A stretch of DNA of 64,000 bases, taken from NCBI RefSeq assembly GCF_014203395.1, contig NZ_JACHIW010000001.1, positions 5,687,501 to 5,751,500 of the forward strand. The letters are read 5' to 3'. The DNA is from Saccharopolyspora phatthalungensis (GTDB taxonomy: Bacteria; Actinomycetota; Actinomycetes; Mycobacteriales; Pseudonocardiaceae). Positions 49,089 to 57,731 of this stretch are shown here, piece by piece. Numbering within the stretch: position 1 is the stretch's first letter; every line of letters starts with the position of its first letter. The position numbers and the translations under genes were made by a program. Under the pieces are notes generated by a model. It searched no databases. It saw only the letters and a list, made by a program, of their open reading frames with translations, and was not told the origin of the DNA.

Positions 49089-50321
49089 ATGTCTCCCTCG
49101 GAGCCGAACTTCGCGGCCGGCGTGCCGTGGCAGCGCGTCTTCGACCAGGCGTCGGCTGCGTTGGCCGTCCTCGACTTGCAGGGCCGTTACCTGTACGTCA
49201 ACGAGGCCATGTGCCGCTTGCTCGGTTACCGGCGGGAGGAACTGGAGGGCCTGGACTACCGGAAGGTCACGCACCCCGAGGACATCGATCAGGAAGGGCC
49301 GGTCGAGTCCCCGGAGCCCCTGGAGAAGCGCTACATCCGCTCCGACGGCAGCGTCATCTGGGCGTTGGTGGCGCGGTCATTCATCCGGGACAGCCACGGC
49401 CGGGCGGTCTACTTCCTGTCCCAGATCCAGGACATCACGCGGCGCCGGGAGGCCGAGCTGCTGTGGCAGCGCAGCTTCGCCAACGCGCCGATCGGCATGG
49501 CGGTGCTGGACCTCAAGGGCGCGTGGACAGCGGTCAACGACACCCTCTGCGACACGCTTGGTTACACGCGCGAGGAACTGCTCTCGATGTCGTTCACCGA
49601 TGTCACCTACGAGGACGACGAAGAACAGGGCATGGCCGCGCTCGCCGACCTCGTCGCGGGCGAGGTGGACAGCACTAGCGTGGAGAAGCGCTACCGGCAC
49701 AAAGAGGGCCATCCGATCTGGATGCTGATCCGGGCGACAACGGTGCCGGGTGCCGACGGGACACCGGCGTACGTGGTCAGCCAGTACGAGGACATCGGCG
49801 AGCAGCGCCTGGTGGACGCCCACCTCGCGCACCTCGCGCTGCACGACCCGCTGACCGGGCTGGCGAACCGGGCCCTGCTCGCCGACCGCCTCGACCACGG
49901 GCTGCAGCAGCTCGCTCGCGGGGACGGTGTGCTCGCGGTGGTGCTGGCCGACCTCGACCAGCTCAAGCCGGTCAACGACCGCTACGGCCATGCGCTGGGT
50001 GACCAGCTGTTGATCGCCACGGCCCAGGAGTTGCAGCTGGCGGTGCGGGCCGGCGACACGGTCGCCCGCATCGGCGGCGACGAGTTCGTCGTGGTCAGCC
50101 TGCTTCCGGACGAGGACGCCGCGCAGGCGCTGCGGGACCGGGTCGAGCAGCATCTGAACACCAAGGTGACCGTGCAAGGCGTCCAGATCGGGCTGGGCGC
50201 CAGCGTCGGCTGCGCCACGACCTCGGATCCGTCGATCGCGCCGGACATGCTGCTGCACGCCGCCGACCGCGACATGTACGTCAGCAAGCGGAGCCGCCGC
50301 GAGGGTCGCGGCGGGCGCTGA
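49089..50321 (+). CDS. PAS-PAS-GGDEF diguanylate cyclase
   Basis: 410 residues. PAS 1 (about 10-125: FDQASAALAVLDLQGRYLYV, YRKVTHPEDIDQEG) and PAS 2 (about 130-250: FANAPIGMAVLDLKGAWTAV, FTDVTYEDDEEQG) are followed by a GGDEF domain (HDPLTGLANRALLADRLDH, LADLDQLKPVNDRYGHALGD, ARIGGDEFVVV). The GGDEF signature is intact, so it should make cyclic di-GMP; there is no EAL domain. It is cytosolic, with no transmembrane segment, and the PAS domains presumably sense a small ligand, redox state or light. The ATG at the head of PAS 1 is chosen. Its 3' end is 8 nt from the convergent flavoprotein gene. Confidence 0.88.
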   Translation: MSPSEPNFAAGVPWQRVFDQASAALAVLDLQGRYLYVNEAMCRLLGYRREELEGLDYRKVTHPEDIDQEGPVESPEPLEKRYIRSDGSVIWALVARSFIRDSHGRAVYFLSQIQDITRRREAELLWQRSFANAPIGMAVLDLKGAWTAVNDTLCDTLGYTREELLSMSFTDVTYEDDEEQGMAALADLVAGEVDSTSVEKRYRHKEGHPIWMLIRATTVPGADGTPAYVVSQYEDIGEQRLVDAHLAHLALHDPLTGLANRALLADRLDHGLQQLARGDGVLAVVLADLDQLKPVNDRYGHALGDQLLIATAQELQLAVRAGDTVARIGGDEFVVVSLLPDEDAAQALRDRVEQHLNTKVTVQGVQIGLGASVGCATTSDPSIAPDMLLHAADRDMYVSKRSRREGRGGR

Positions 50322-50329
50322 CCGCCCGG

Positions 50330-51688
50330 TCAAGCGTCGAGTTCATCCAGGGCCGCCTCAATGGCCCGGTGGAACGTCGGGTAGGCGAAGATCATTTCGC
50401 GCAGGCGCCGCACCGGGACCTCGGCGTGCACGGCGACGGCAAGCGCCCCGAGCACCTCGCCGCCCGCCGGTGCGACCACGGTGGCGCCGATCAGGACGCC
50501 GCGACGGGCGTCGGCCACGAGCTTGATGATCCCCTCGTTGCCGACCTTGTGGATCCAGCCGCGCGTCGACGACGGCAAGGGGGTGGTCGCGGTGCGAACC
50601 TGGATGTCACGCTGCCGGGCTCGGGACTCGGTGAGCCCGACGGTGGCGACCTCGGGATCGGTGAAGATGACCGAGGGCATCGCGCGGTAGTCGGCGACTT
50701 CGGTGCCCTGCCCGAGGATGTCGGCCGCCGCGATCCGTGCCTGGTACATCGACGTGTGGGTGAAGGCCCCGTGGCCGGTGACGTCCCCGATCGCCCAAAC
50801 GCCGTCGGCGGCCCGCATCCGATCGTCGACCGGGATGGTCCTGGCCCCCTCGTCCAGCCCGACGGCCGCGACTCCCAGGGCGCGCAGGTCGGTGCGGCGT
50901 CCGGTAGCCACGAGCAGGCGTTCGGCGGTCAGCACATCGCCGGTCTCCAGCTGCGCCTGGAACTGTTCATCGTGCTTGACCCGGTTGACGGCGCAGCCGG
51001 TGTGGGCCTCGATGCCCTCGGCGCGCAGCGCCGCGGTGACCACCTCGGATGCCTCCGGCTCGGCCACCGCCAGCAGCCGGGGCTGCATCTCCAGCACCGT
51101 TACGGCGGTGCCGAACCGGGCGAAGACCTGCGCGAACTCCAGTCCGACCGGGCCGCCGCCGAGCACCAGCAGCGACTTCGGCGCCTGGGTCGCGGGCACC
51201 GCGTCGCGGTTGGTCCAGTACGGGGTGTCGGCGAGGCCGTCGATCGACGGGACCACCGGATCGGTGCCGGGGTTGAGCACGATGGCGCGGCGGGCCCGGA
51301 ACACCTGGCCGTCGACGGTGACTTCGCCGGGCGCGGTGATCCGGCCGACGCCGCGCACCAGCCGGCCGCCGGTGTCTTCGAAGCGGCGCACCGCGATCTC
51401 GTCGTTCCACCCGGTGGTGGCCTCATCCCGGATCCGGTTCGCGACCGGTGTCCAGTCCGGCCGCACGGTCGTCTGCCCGGCGAGTTCGGGCACCCTGCGC
51501 GCCTCGCCCAGGGCATCGGCGGCCCGCACCATCATCTTGGTCGGGACGCAGGCGAAGTACGGGCATTCGCCGCCGACCAGCCGCGATTCGACCGCGATCA
51601 CGGCCAGGCCTACATTCGCCAGCCGGCCTGCCAGATCCTCGCCGCCCGGACCCATGCCGATGACTACGACGTCGGCCTCTTCGGTCAC
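50330..51688 (-). CDS. Lpd/MerA-type flavin disulfide oxidoreductase
   Basis: 452 residues. FAD motif VVVIGMGPGGEDLAGRLA; redox disulfide in GGECPYFACVPTKMM (CxxxxC); NAD(P) motif LLVLGGGPVGLEFAQVFARF; second FAD motif GVWAIGDVTG; dimerisation domain from SVIFTDPEVATVGLTESRA to FAYPTFHRAIEAALDEL. The C-terminal HxHPT of true lipoamide dehydrogenase is AYPT here, as in transhydrogenase or quinone-reductase branches, so it is probably not the pyruvate-dehydrogenase E3. GTG start (MTEEADVVV) with a GGAAGCGGGG-like site; a GTG 3 nt earlier is equivalent. Divergent from korA. Confidence 0.83.
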   Translation of the reverse strand: MTEEADVVVIGMGPGGEDLAGRLANVGLAVIAVESRLVGGECPYFACVPTKMMVRAADALGEARRVPELAGQTTVRPDWTPVANRIRDEATTGWNDEIAVRRFEDTGGRLVRGVGRITAPGEVTVDGQVFRARRAIVLNPGTDPVVPSIDGLADTPYWTNRDAVPATQAPKSLLVLGGGPVGLEFAQVFARFGTAVTVLEMQPRLLAVAEPEASEVVTAALRAEGIEAHTGCAVNRVKHDEQFQAQLETGDVLTAERLLVATGRRTDLRALGVAAVGLDEGARTIPVDDRMRAADGVWAIGDVTGHGAFTHTSMYQARIAAADILGQGTEVADYRAMPSVIFTDPEVATVGLTESRARQRDIQVRTATTPLPSSTRGWIHKVGNEGIIKLVADARRGVLIGATVVAPAGGEVLGALAVAVHAEVPVRRLREMIFAYPTFHRAIEAALDELDA

Positions 51689-52207
51689 CACACCCACCCC
51701 GCTTCCGTGCTCGGTGTAGGTTCCAAGCGCAACACCACGGGCCGGGCTGCGCACCTCGGCAGGCGGTTCCGCCGGCTGTTGATTTCACCGGAAATCACCC
51801 CGTTCGATTTCCACTGAAATCGCCGTCTGGGGCACTGTCCATATAGGACTCCTGCCCGGGGTGGTTAGTCCGTTGGTGTGAGCCGAGGGTGTAGCGGCCG
51901 AAGCATCGACCGTTCCCTGGGACGCTGTCCCGCATCGCGGGAAACTCAAATTAGTGTCACATATCACACAATCTTCGCGGCCGGATGGTGGGCGCCGCGA
52001 TCCGTTGTTATAGCTGGTATTCCGGGTACGTCGAGATGGGGGTCGTGGCCCCGTGGTTAGATGTGAAACTTGGTCGTTCCCATAAGTGGCGTGCGGTCAC
52101 GTGCGGAAGACCACAGTGCAAGCTCCGGCTGTGATCGGAATAAAGGGCGGGGCTGTATCGTTCGCCACGGGATGGACGTTGCCTGCAGGTGAAAGGGAAC
52201 GGGTCAA
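51689..52207. other. Divergent control region between flavoprotein and korA
   Basis: About 520 nt. It contains a twin palindrome (51781-51824), then an AT-rich stretch (gaaactcaaattagtgtcac at 51941-51960, running into ATATCACACA) with a GTGT...ACAC inverted repeat around 51954-51969 that could be an operator. No gene. Confidence 0.5.
51781..51824. repeat. Twin-palindrome element between divergent genes
   Basis: Unit 1 GATTTCACCGGAAATC and unit 2 GATTTCCACTGAAATC, the second followed by GCC, are separated by 9 nt. Because it lies between divergent starts, this copy cannot be a simple terminator. Confidence 0.85.
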
Positions 52208-54085
52208 TTGAGTACGACGAACGGGCACCGGTCGAACGGAACCCGGAAGCTGAACCGCGTGGTGATCCGGTTCGCCGGCGACTCCGGCGATGGGATGCAG
52301 CTGACCGGCGACCGGTTCACCTCGGAGGCGGCGGCCTTCGGGAACGACCTGGCGACACTGCCGAACTTCCCGGCCGAGATCCGGGCTCCCGCCGGGACCC
52401 TGCCCGGCGTGTCCAGCTTCCAGCTGCATTTCGCCGACTACGACATCCTCACCCCCGGCGACCGGCCGGACGTGCTGGTGGCGATGAACCCGGCGGCGCT
52501 GAAGGCGAACATCGGGGACCTGCCGCACGGCGGCATGCTGATCGTCAACACCGATGAGTTCACCAAGCGCAACCTCGCGAAGGTCGGCTACGACTCGAAC
52601 CCGCTGGAAAGCGGCGAGCTGGAGCCCTACGCCGTGCACCACGTCGCGATGGCCACCCTCACCCAGGGCGCGCTCGAAGGCACCGGCCTGGGCAAGAAAG
52701 ACGCCGAGCGCTGCAAGAACATGTTCGCCCTCGGCCTGCTGTCGTGGATGTACCACCGGCCTACCGAGGGCACCGAACGGTTCCTGCGCGAGAAGTTCGG
52801 CAAGAAGCCGGACATCGCCGCGGCCAACATCCTGGCATTCCGGGCGGGCTGGAACTACGGCGAAACCACCGAGGCGTTCGCGGTCACCTACGAGGTCGCG
52901 CCCGCCAAGCTGCCCGCCGGGAACTACCGGCAGATCACCGGCAATACCGCGCTCGCCTACGGCATCGTCGCCGCTGGTCAGCGCAGCGGGCTCCCGGTGT
53001 TCCTCGGGACCTACCCGATCACGCCCGCCTCGGACGTGCTGCACGAGTTGGCCAAGCACAAGAACTTCGGCGTGACGACCTTCCAGGCCGAAGACGAGAT
53101 CGCGGGCGTCGGTGCGGCGCTGGGCGCCTCCTTCGGCGGGGCGCTTGGCGTGACGACCACGTCCGGCCCGGGGCTGGCGCTGAAGTCGGAGACCATCGGC
53201 CTGGCAGTGACGCTGGAACTGCCGCTGCTGGTGTGCGACATCCAGCGCGGCGGGCCGTCGACCGGGCTGCCGACCAAGACCGAACAAGCCGACCTGTTGC
53301 AGGCGCTCTACGGCCGCAACGGCGAGTCGCCGGTGCCGGTGATCGCGCCGTGCTCCCCGGCCGACTGTTTCGACGCGGCCCTGGATGCGGCGCGGATCGC
53401 GCTGACCTACCGGACCCCCGTCCTGCTGCTGTCCGACGGCGCGATCGCCAACGGTTCCGAACCGTGGCTGATCCCGCCGGTCGATCAGCTGCCCGACCTG
53501 CGGGTCCAGTTCGCCACCGAGCCCAACTCCCCGGACGGCTCCGGGGAGTTCTGGCCCTACGTGCGTGACCCGGAGACGCTGGCCCGCGAGTGGGCCGTGC
53601 CGGGCACGCCGGGCCTGGAGCACCGCGTCGGCGGGCTGGAGAAGGCCGACGGCAAGGGCAACATCTCCTACGATCCGGACAACCACGACAAGATGGTGCG
53701 GATCCGCCAGGACAAGGTCGACGGGGTGCGGGTCCCGGACATCACGGTCGACGACCCCGGCGGCGACGCCCGCGTGCTGGTGCTCGGCTGGGGCTCGTCC
53801 TACGGGCCGATCGGGGCCGCCTGCCGACGGGTGCGCAGCAACGGCATGTCGATCGCGCAGGCGCACCTGCGCCACCTCAACCCGATGCCGGGCAACCTTG
53901 GTGACGTGCTGCGCGGCTACGACAAGGTGATCGTCCCGGAGATGAACCTCGGCCAGCTGGCGATGCTGTTGCGCGCCCGCTACCTGGTCGACGTGCAGTC
54001 CTACACCAAGGTGGCCGGACTGCCGTTCCGCGCAGAGGAGCTGCAGAACGTGCTGACAGATGTCGTGCAGGGGGTGTCCGCGTGA
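52208..54085 (+). CDS. korA: 2-oxoglutarate:ferredoxin oxidoreductase, alpha subunit (gamma-alpha fusion)
   Basis: 625 residues. The N-terminal gamma domain (VIRFAGDSGDGMQLTGDRFT to about 200) is fused to the alpha pyrimidine-binding domain (FLGTYPITPASDVLHELAKH, FQAEDEIAGVGAALGASFGG, TTTSGPGLALKSETIGLAV, QRGGPSTGLPTKTEQADLLQ). C-terminal RHLNPMPGNLGDVL and VPEMNLGQLAMLLRARYLVD close it. With KorB it oxidatively decarboxylates 2-oxoglutarate to succinyl-CoA, reducing ferredoxin. This is the actinobacterial alternative to the NAD-linked dehydrogenase. TTG start after AAGGGAACGGG. Its stop overlaps korB (GTGA). Confidence 0.94.
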   Translation: MSTTNGHRSNGTRKLNRVVIRFAGDSGDGMQLTGDRFTSEAAAFGNDLATLPNFPAEIRAPAGTLPGVSSFQLHFADYDILTPGDRPDVLVAMNPAALKANIGDLPHGGMLIVNTDEFTKRNLAKVGYDSNPLESGELEPYAVHHVAMATLTQGALEGTGLGKKDAERCKNMFALGLLSWMYHRPTEGTERFLREKFGKKPDIAAANILAFRAGWNYGETTEAFAVTYEVAPAKLPAGNYRQITGNTALAYGIVAAGQRSGLPVFLGTYPITPASDVLHELAKHKNFGVTTFQAEDEIAGVGAALGASFGGALGVTTTSGPGLALKSETIGLAVTLELPLLVCDIQRGGPSTGLPTKTEQADLLQALYGRNGESPVPVIAPCSPADCFDAALDAARIALTYRTPVLLLSDGAIANGSEPWLIPPVDQLPDLRVQFATEPNSPDGSGEFWPYVRDPETLAREWAVPGTPGLEHRVGGLEKADGKGNISYDPDNHDKMVRIRQDKVDGVRVPDITVDDPGGDARVLVLGWGSSYGPIGAACRRVRSNGMSIAQAHLRHLNPMPGNLGDVLRGYDKVIVPEMNLGQLAMLLRARYLVDVQSYTKVAGLPFRAEELQNVLTDVVQGVSA

Positions 54086-55143
54086 CCGCCACCGAGCTGG
54101 GAATGCCGGGGCTCGGCGGGTTGGCCGGCGTGCCGACCACCGACGAGCCGCAGAAGTCGAAAGACTTCAAGTCCGACCAAGAAGTTCGCTGGTGCCCGGG
54201 GTGCGGCGACTACGTGGTGCTCAACGCGGTGCAGAGCTTCCTGCCGTCGCTGGGGCTCAAGCGGGAGAACATCGTGTTCATCTCGGGCATCGGGTGCTCG
54301 TCCCGGTTCCCGTACTACATGAACACCTACGGGATGCACTCCATCCACGGTCGCGCACCGGCGATCGCCACCGGCCTTGCCACCAGCCGGCCGGACCTGT
54401 CGGTGTGGGTGGTGACCGGTGATGGCGACGCGCTGTCCATCGGCGGCAACCACCTCATCCACGCCCTGCGCCGCAACGTGAACCTGAAGATCCTGCTGTT
54501 CAACAACCGGATCTACGGGCTGACCAAGGGCCAGTACTCGCCGACCAGCGAGGTCGGCAAGGTCACCAAGTCGACCCCGGTAGGCTCGCTCGACCACCCG
54601 TTCAACCCGGTGTCGCTGGCGCTGGGCGCGGAGGCGTCGTTCGTGTCGCGTGTGATCGACTCGGACCGCGCGAGCGTGACGGAGACGCTGAAGGCCGCCG
54701 CGGAGCACCGGGGCAGCGCGCTGGTGGAGATCTACCAGAACTGCCCGATCTTCAACGACGGCGCGTTCGACGTCCTCAAGGACAACGACGAGAAGCAGCG
54801 CCGGATCGTCGCGCTGCGCCACGGCGAGCCCATCGTCTTCGGCCCGGAGGACGATCGACGCGCGGTGGTCAGCACCCCAGACGGCTTCCGCATCCAGAAA
54901 CTGTCCGAAGTGGACGAGAGCGACGTGGTGGTGCACGACATCACCCGGGAAGACCCGTCTTACGCCTTTGCCCTGTCCCGGTTGGGTGGGCAAGACCTGA
55001 GCCCAGCCGTAACGGGCATCTTCCGGGCAACGTCGCGCCCGACCTACGACGACCTGGCCCGCGCCCAGGTCGCGGAAGCGCAGCAGGCGAAGCCCGCGAA
55101 CCTCCAGGCCCTGCTGACCGGCAACGACACCTGGACGATCTGA
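54082..55143 (+). CDS. korB: 2-oxoglutarate:ferredoxin oxidoreductase, beta subunit
   Basis: 353 residues. The TPP-binding subunit with WCPGCGDYVVLNAVQ (Cys38 and Cys41), GIGCSSRFPYYMNTYGMHS, HGRAPAIATGLATSRPDLSV, the TPP motif VVTGDGDALSIGGNHLIHAL through NNRIYGLTKGQYSPTS, and EIYQNCPIFNDGAFD. Four Cys match the single 4Fe-4S cluster of two-subunit enzymes. GTG start overlapping korA. Confidence 0.94.
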   Translation: MTATELGMPGLGGLAGVPTTDEPQKSKDFKSDQEVRWCPGCGDYVVLNAVQSFLPSLGLKRENIVFISGIGCSSRFPYYMNTYGMHSIHGRAPAIATGLATSRPDLSVWVVTGDGDALSIGGNHLIHALRRNVNLKILLFNNRIYGLTKGQYSPTSEVGKVTKSTPVGSLDHPFNPVSLALGAEASFVSRVIDSDRASVTETLKAAAEHRGSALVEIYQNCPIFNDGAFDVLKDNDEKQRRIVALRHGEPIVFGPEDDRRAVVSTPDGFRIQKLSEVDESDVVVHDITREDPSYAFALSRLGGQDLSPAVTGIFRATSRPTYDDLARAQVAEAQQAKPANLQALLTGNDTWTI

Positions 55144-55264
55144 CCCGGTGATTCACTAGGCCACCCAGAGCCCGGGAGCCATCCAGCATGCGGTGCTGAC
55201 GGTGGAGGAAGCACAGCAGGCACTTGGCACTGCGACGCGGGGCAGTAGCATCCGAGGGCTACGC

Positions 55265-55286
55265 GGGCAGGCTGTAACGCCTGCCC
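55265..55286 (+). terminator. Hairpin between korB and Imm1-like gene
   Basis: GGGCAGGC and GCCTGCCC pair perfectly around TGTAAC. It lies about 120 nt after korB and 15 nt before the next start, so it may terminate korB or sit in the leader of the Imm1-like gene. Confidence 0.55.
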
Positions 55287-55301
55287 GAAGGGGGCAACGG
55301 C

Positions 55302-55775
55302 GTGTCCGACTCGATGGCGGGTCTACGGGCTAGCGTCCGCACATATCTATCGGGCGGCCGCACTCTCGAAGCGGGGACGCCGGACGCAGTTGAGGACTTC
55401 GTTGCGTCGCTCGCCGAGGCAAGCGCCGATGATGCCTACATCGAGCACATGGGGCGCCCGCGCCAGATCGACCCCGACGAGGGCGACGAGGTCGGGGACC
55501 ACGTGCTGTACTTGGCGGTCCGCGACTGCTGGGGGTACATACGCTACCTAGGTCCGGTCGCCGGACACCCCGAGATCACCGATGCGATGGTGCCGGTTGG
55601 GGACCCGAAGTCGCCGATGACTCACGGAACGTTCAACGTGGACTATCTTCCGACGACCGGCGTCTCGTTGCCCCTCCTCAAGCGGGCGTTGAAGGAGTTC
55701 ATCGAGACCGCCGAGCTTCCGACCTGCCTCACCTGGGCAAAGGAATCCGAGGTAGAGAACAACGAGCGTGCGTGA
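55302..55775 (+). CDS. Imm1-like immunity protein
   Basis: 157 residues, acidic. The C-terminal part, VGDPKSPMTHGTFNVDYLPT then VSLPLLKRALKEFIETAELP TCLTW in sequence, matches the Imm1 pattern (polymorphic-toxin immunity): a Y-x-G strand set followed by the VxLxxxxxAxxEFxxTxxxPTCxxW helix and tail. The centre (YLAVRDCWGYIRYLG) also fits. No toxin gene is adjacent, so it may be an orphan immunity gene acting against toxins of neighbours. GTG start after AAGGGGGCAACGG. It is convergent with the DUF397 gene across a hairpin. Confidence 0.6.
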   Translation: MSDSMAGLRASVRTYLSGGRTLEAGTPDAVEDFVASLAEASADDAYIEHMGRPRQIDPDEGDEVGDHVLYLAVRDCWGYIRYLGPVAGHPEITDAMVPVGDPKSPMTHGTFNVDYLPTTGVSLPLLKRALKEFIETAELPTCLTWAKESEVENNERA

Positions 55776-55806
55776 GCCCATTTCGATCTCCTGAACCTCG
55801 CTGCAC

Positions 55807-55841
55807 GATCGAGCGCGGTGCCTCTGCGCCGCCGCTCGATC
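55807..55841. terminator. Bidirectional terminator between Imm1-like and DUF397 genes
   Basis: GATCGAGCG (55807-55815) and CGCTCGATC (55833-55841) form a 9-bp stem with a partly paired GC-rich interior, between convergent genes. Confidence 0.7.
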
Positions 55842-55912
55842 ATGCGCCGCCGGGGCTTGCCCCCGCCGCCTGACGCCCGAGCCCAGCTCACGGGTGGGTA
55901 ACTAAATGTGGC

Positions 55913-56197
55913 TCATCTATGACTGCCCAAAAGACTCGCCGGCCCGTGACCGGCTGGGAGTGCGGCCGGTTGGGCGGCGGCGGGTTGCTGCGGCCGATCG
56001 AAGATGCCGGACTTGAGCTTGTTGATGAAGCCGTTCCATAACTCGCGGTCGAACGCGAGGATCGGACCGTGGCTGCGGTGCTTGGAGTCTCGTACACCGG
56101 TTGTGCCTGGTATCGAAGCAACCTCGACGCAGGCGTTCGCCTCGTTGCTGTTGGTGCTCTTGAACCAGTGGGCGCTGGTGAAGTCTGGCGCGGCCAT
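55913..56197 (-). CDS. DUF397-domain protein
   Basis: 94 residues: MAAPDFTSAHWFKSTNSNEA then NACVEVASIPGTTGVRDSKH, and LAFDRELWNGFINKLKSG. This is the DUF397 pattern (WxKSSxSxxxxxCVEVA, VRDSK, FxxxxWxxFxxxxK). A Pro/Ala-rich tail extends beyond the usual end. In actinomycetes DUF397 genes are paired with XRE/DUF5753 regulators and act as antagonists or partners in development and antibiotic control. It starts 17 nt after its partner with GGAG 8 nt before the ATG. Confidence 0.88.
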   Translation of the reverse strand: MAAPDFTSAHWFKSTNSNEANACVEVASIPGTTGVRDSKHRSHGPILAFDRELWNGFINKLKSGIFDRPQQPAAAQPAALPAGHGPASLLGSHR

Positions 56198-56213
56198 GCC
56201 GTGACTCCTGTCT

Positions 56214-57071
56214 CTACTTCCAATGCTCATGCAGTTCCGTGATCCGCCGGACCGATGCCGCCGGGCTGAGCGCTCTTCCTTCAAGCCGCTCGAACGCCAG
56301 CGTATATACCTGGATCTCTGCGTCATCCTCCAAGTAGAGGCCGTCGTGCAGGTTCTCCAGATACACGCCCTGGACGTCGTCCGGGCCGGAAGTGATCAGG
56401 TGATACGCGCATCCGAGCCCAGGGTAGGCACCCGCGTCGATCGGCAGGATCTGGATGGTTACGTTCGGCAGTTCGTTCCGGGAGAGCAGGTGCCGCAGTT
56501 GATTTCGCATGACTTCGGGCCCACCGATCGGCAGGCGCAGCGCTGATTCGTGGACGATCGCGTGGTAGGTCAGCGGGTTGTCGGATGCGTTGAGCCGGGC
56601 CTGACGTTCCTGGCGAAGTTGACGACGCTCGTTCAGCAGTTCTTCGTGCGAACCCTTGACGGCTTCTCGGAGGATCGCCTCGTAATACCCGGCAGTTTGC
56701 AGAAGTCCGGGCACCAGGTGGATCTCGAAGGATTGCAGGCGCCTGGCTATTTCCTCGGCTTCGAGGTAATCCTCGAAGCCGAGGCGAACCGCGTCGGGTG
56801 TGTAGGTGTTCCACCAGCCGGGCTCGATCGATGCTGTTGCCAATCGGACCAGGCGGTCGCGTTCTGCGTCCTCGATACCGAGCACTGTGCCGATGGCGAT
56901 GATCTCGGCGGGTCCCGCAATCGTGTCGGCGCGTTCGAAGCGGCTGAGTTTGGGTACCGACCAGTTCAGCGGTTTGGCTACTTCTTCCTGCGTCGCGCCC
57001 TTCGATCTACGCCAATCACGCAACGTCCGAGCAACTCGTCTCTGTCGGACGTTCGCGACGTTCTGGGACAC
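56214..57071 (-). CDS. WhiJ/Scr1-type regulator (XRE HTH plus DUF5753)
   Basis: 285 residues. The N-terminal HTH is ARTLRDWRRSKGATQEEVAK then PLNWSVPKLSRFERADTIAG. The DUF5753 ligand-like domain runs from about 95 (IEPGWWNTYTPDAVRLGFED, IHLVPGLLQTAGYYEAILRE, LTYHAIVHESALRLPIGGPE, IQILPIDAGAYPGLGCAYHL). It is the standard partner of DUF397 proteins. GTG start with GGAGGTG upstream. Two strong palindromes lie in the divergent region to its right and are likely binding sites. Confidence 0.88.
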   Translation of the reverse strand: MSQNVANVRQRRVARTLRDWRRSKGATQEEVAKPLNWSVPKLSRFERADTIAGPAEIIAIGTVLGIEDAERDRLVRLATASIEPGWWNTYTPDAVRLGFEDYLEAEEIARRLQSFEIHLVPGLLQTAGYYEAILREAVKGSHEELLNERRQLRQERQARLNASDNPLTYHAIVHESALRLPIGGPEVMRNQLRHLLSRNELPNVTIQILPIDAGAYPGLGCAYHLITSGPDDVQGVYLENLHDGLYLEDDAEIQVYTLAFERLEGRALSPAASVRRITELHEHWK

Positions 57072-57194
57072 CCGACACCTCCGTTGGCACCCGATTGCCG
57101 ATGATCAGCCGGTACGCCTTGCGGAGCCTACCGTGCGTCCGTTCGGCGGATCGTGTGAACAAGGCTCCTGATCGTGTGCGCCTCCTTGCCTCAG

Positions 57195-57222
57195 TGAAAA
57201 TTATCGCTGACGATAGTTTTCA
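57195..57222. promoter_or_regulatory. AT-rich inverted repeat, operator candidate
   Basis: TGAAAATTATCG and CGATAGTTTTCA (one mismatch in 12) flank CTGA in the divergent region between the WhiJ-type gene and the 69-aa gene. Confidence 0.6.
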
Positions 57223-57225
57223 TGA

Positions 57226-57250
57226 TCGTCGGTGTGTGCCACACCGACGA
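57226..57250. promoter_or_regulatory. Perfect 11-bp inverted repeat
   Basis: TCGTCGGTGTG and CACACCGACGA flank TGC, 3 nt after the AT-rich palindrome. There is no U-run after it on either strand, so an operator or leader hairpin fits better than a terminator. Confidence 0.65.
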
Positions 57251-57312
57251 AGATTGCATGAAATACCTTTAGTACTAACCAAATCCGTAGTACGTAGAAG
57301 AAAGGTCGGGGC

Positions 57313-57522
57313 ATGAGTGGGTTGCGGGTTGCTGCTTGGGGCAGGATCGAGGACTGTTCGATGAACTACGCGGTCTTCGGCGACGAGGTGGAGTTCCGCG
57401 TAGGTGGGCAGTTGGAGGGGATGGACATCGTCTTCACCGAACGGAGCTTGGAAAGGCTTCTGACGCAAGGCGAACAGGCCGTCCGCGAGCTTCGTGCCGG
57501 TCTAGGGCACGGGGGCGGGTGA
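57313..57522 (+). CDS. Small hypothetical protein (69 aa)
   Basis: 69 residues: MSGLRVAAWGRIEDCSMNYA then VFGDEVEFRVGGQLEGMDIV, and FTERSLERLLTQGEQAVREL. The first half looks beta-stranded with one Cys; the second is an amphipathic helix. No family is recognised. AGAAAGG precedes the ATG. It is divergent from the WhiJ-type regulator and downstream of the two palindromes, so it is probably a target of that regulator. Small genes beside DUF397/HTH pairs are common in actinomycetes. Confidence 0.65.
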   Translation: MSGLRVAAWGRIEDCSMNYAVFGDEVEFRVGGQLEGMDIVFTERSLERLLTQGEQAVRELRAGLGHGGG

Positions 57523-57731
57523 CTACGGCTGCGGCGTCGTGAGTGCGGTTCGTGGTGGGCCGGGCGTCTCCGGTAACGCCCTGCGTTCACGACCTGAGTG
57601 GGGCACTGGATCGGGGGCTTCCGGAGGCGGGTGGAGCGCGCAGACGAGACGCTGGACGCCGTCTGTTGGCAACGATGCGGCGGCCAGTCCGGCCAGGGCT
57701 GGTCGGCCGCCTCGCGGAGGAGGAACCGCGC

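Noticed and set aside
51954..51969. CRP- or Rex-type operator (GTGT...ACAC) upstream of korA
   Set aside because: Spacing and half-sites do not match TGTGA-N6-TCACA or the Rex consensus; mentioned only as an inverted repeat.
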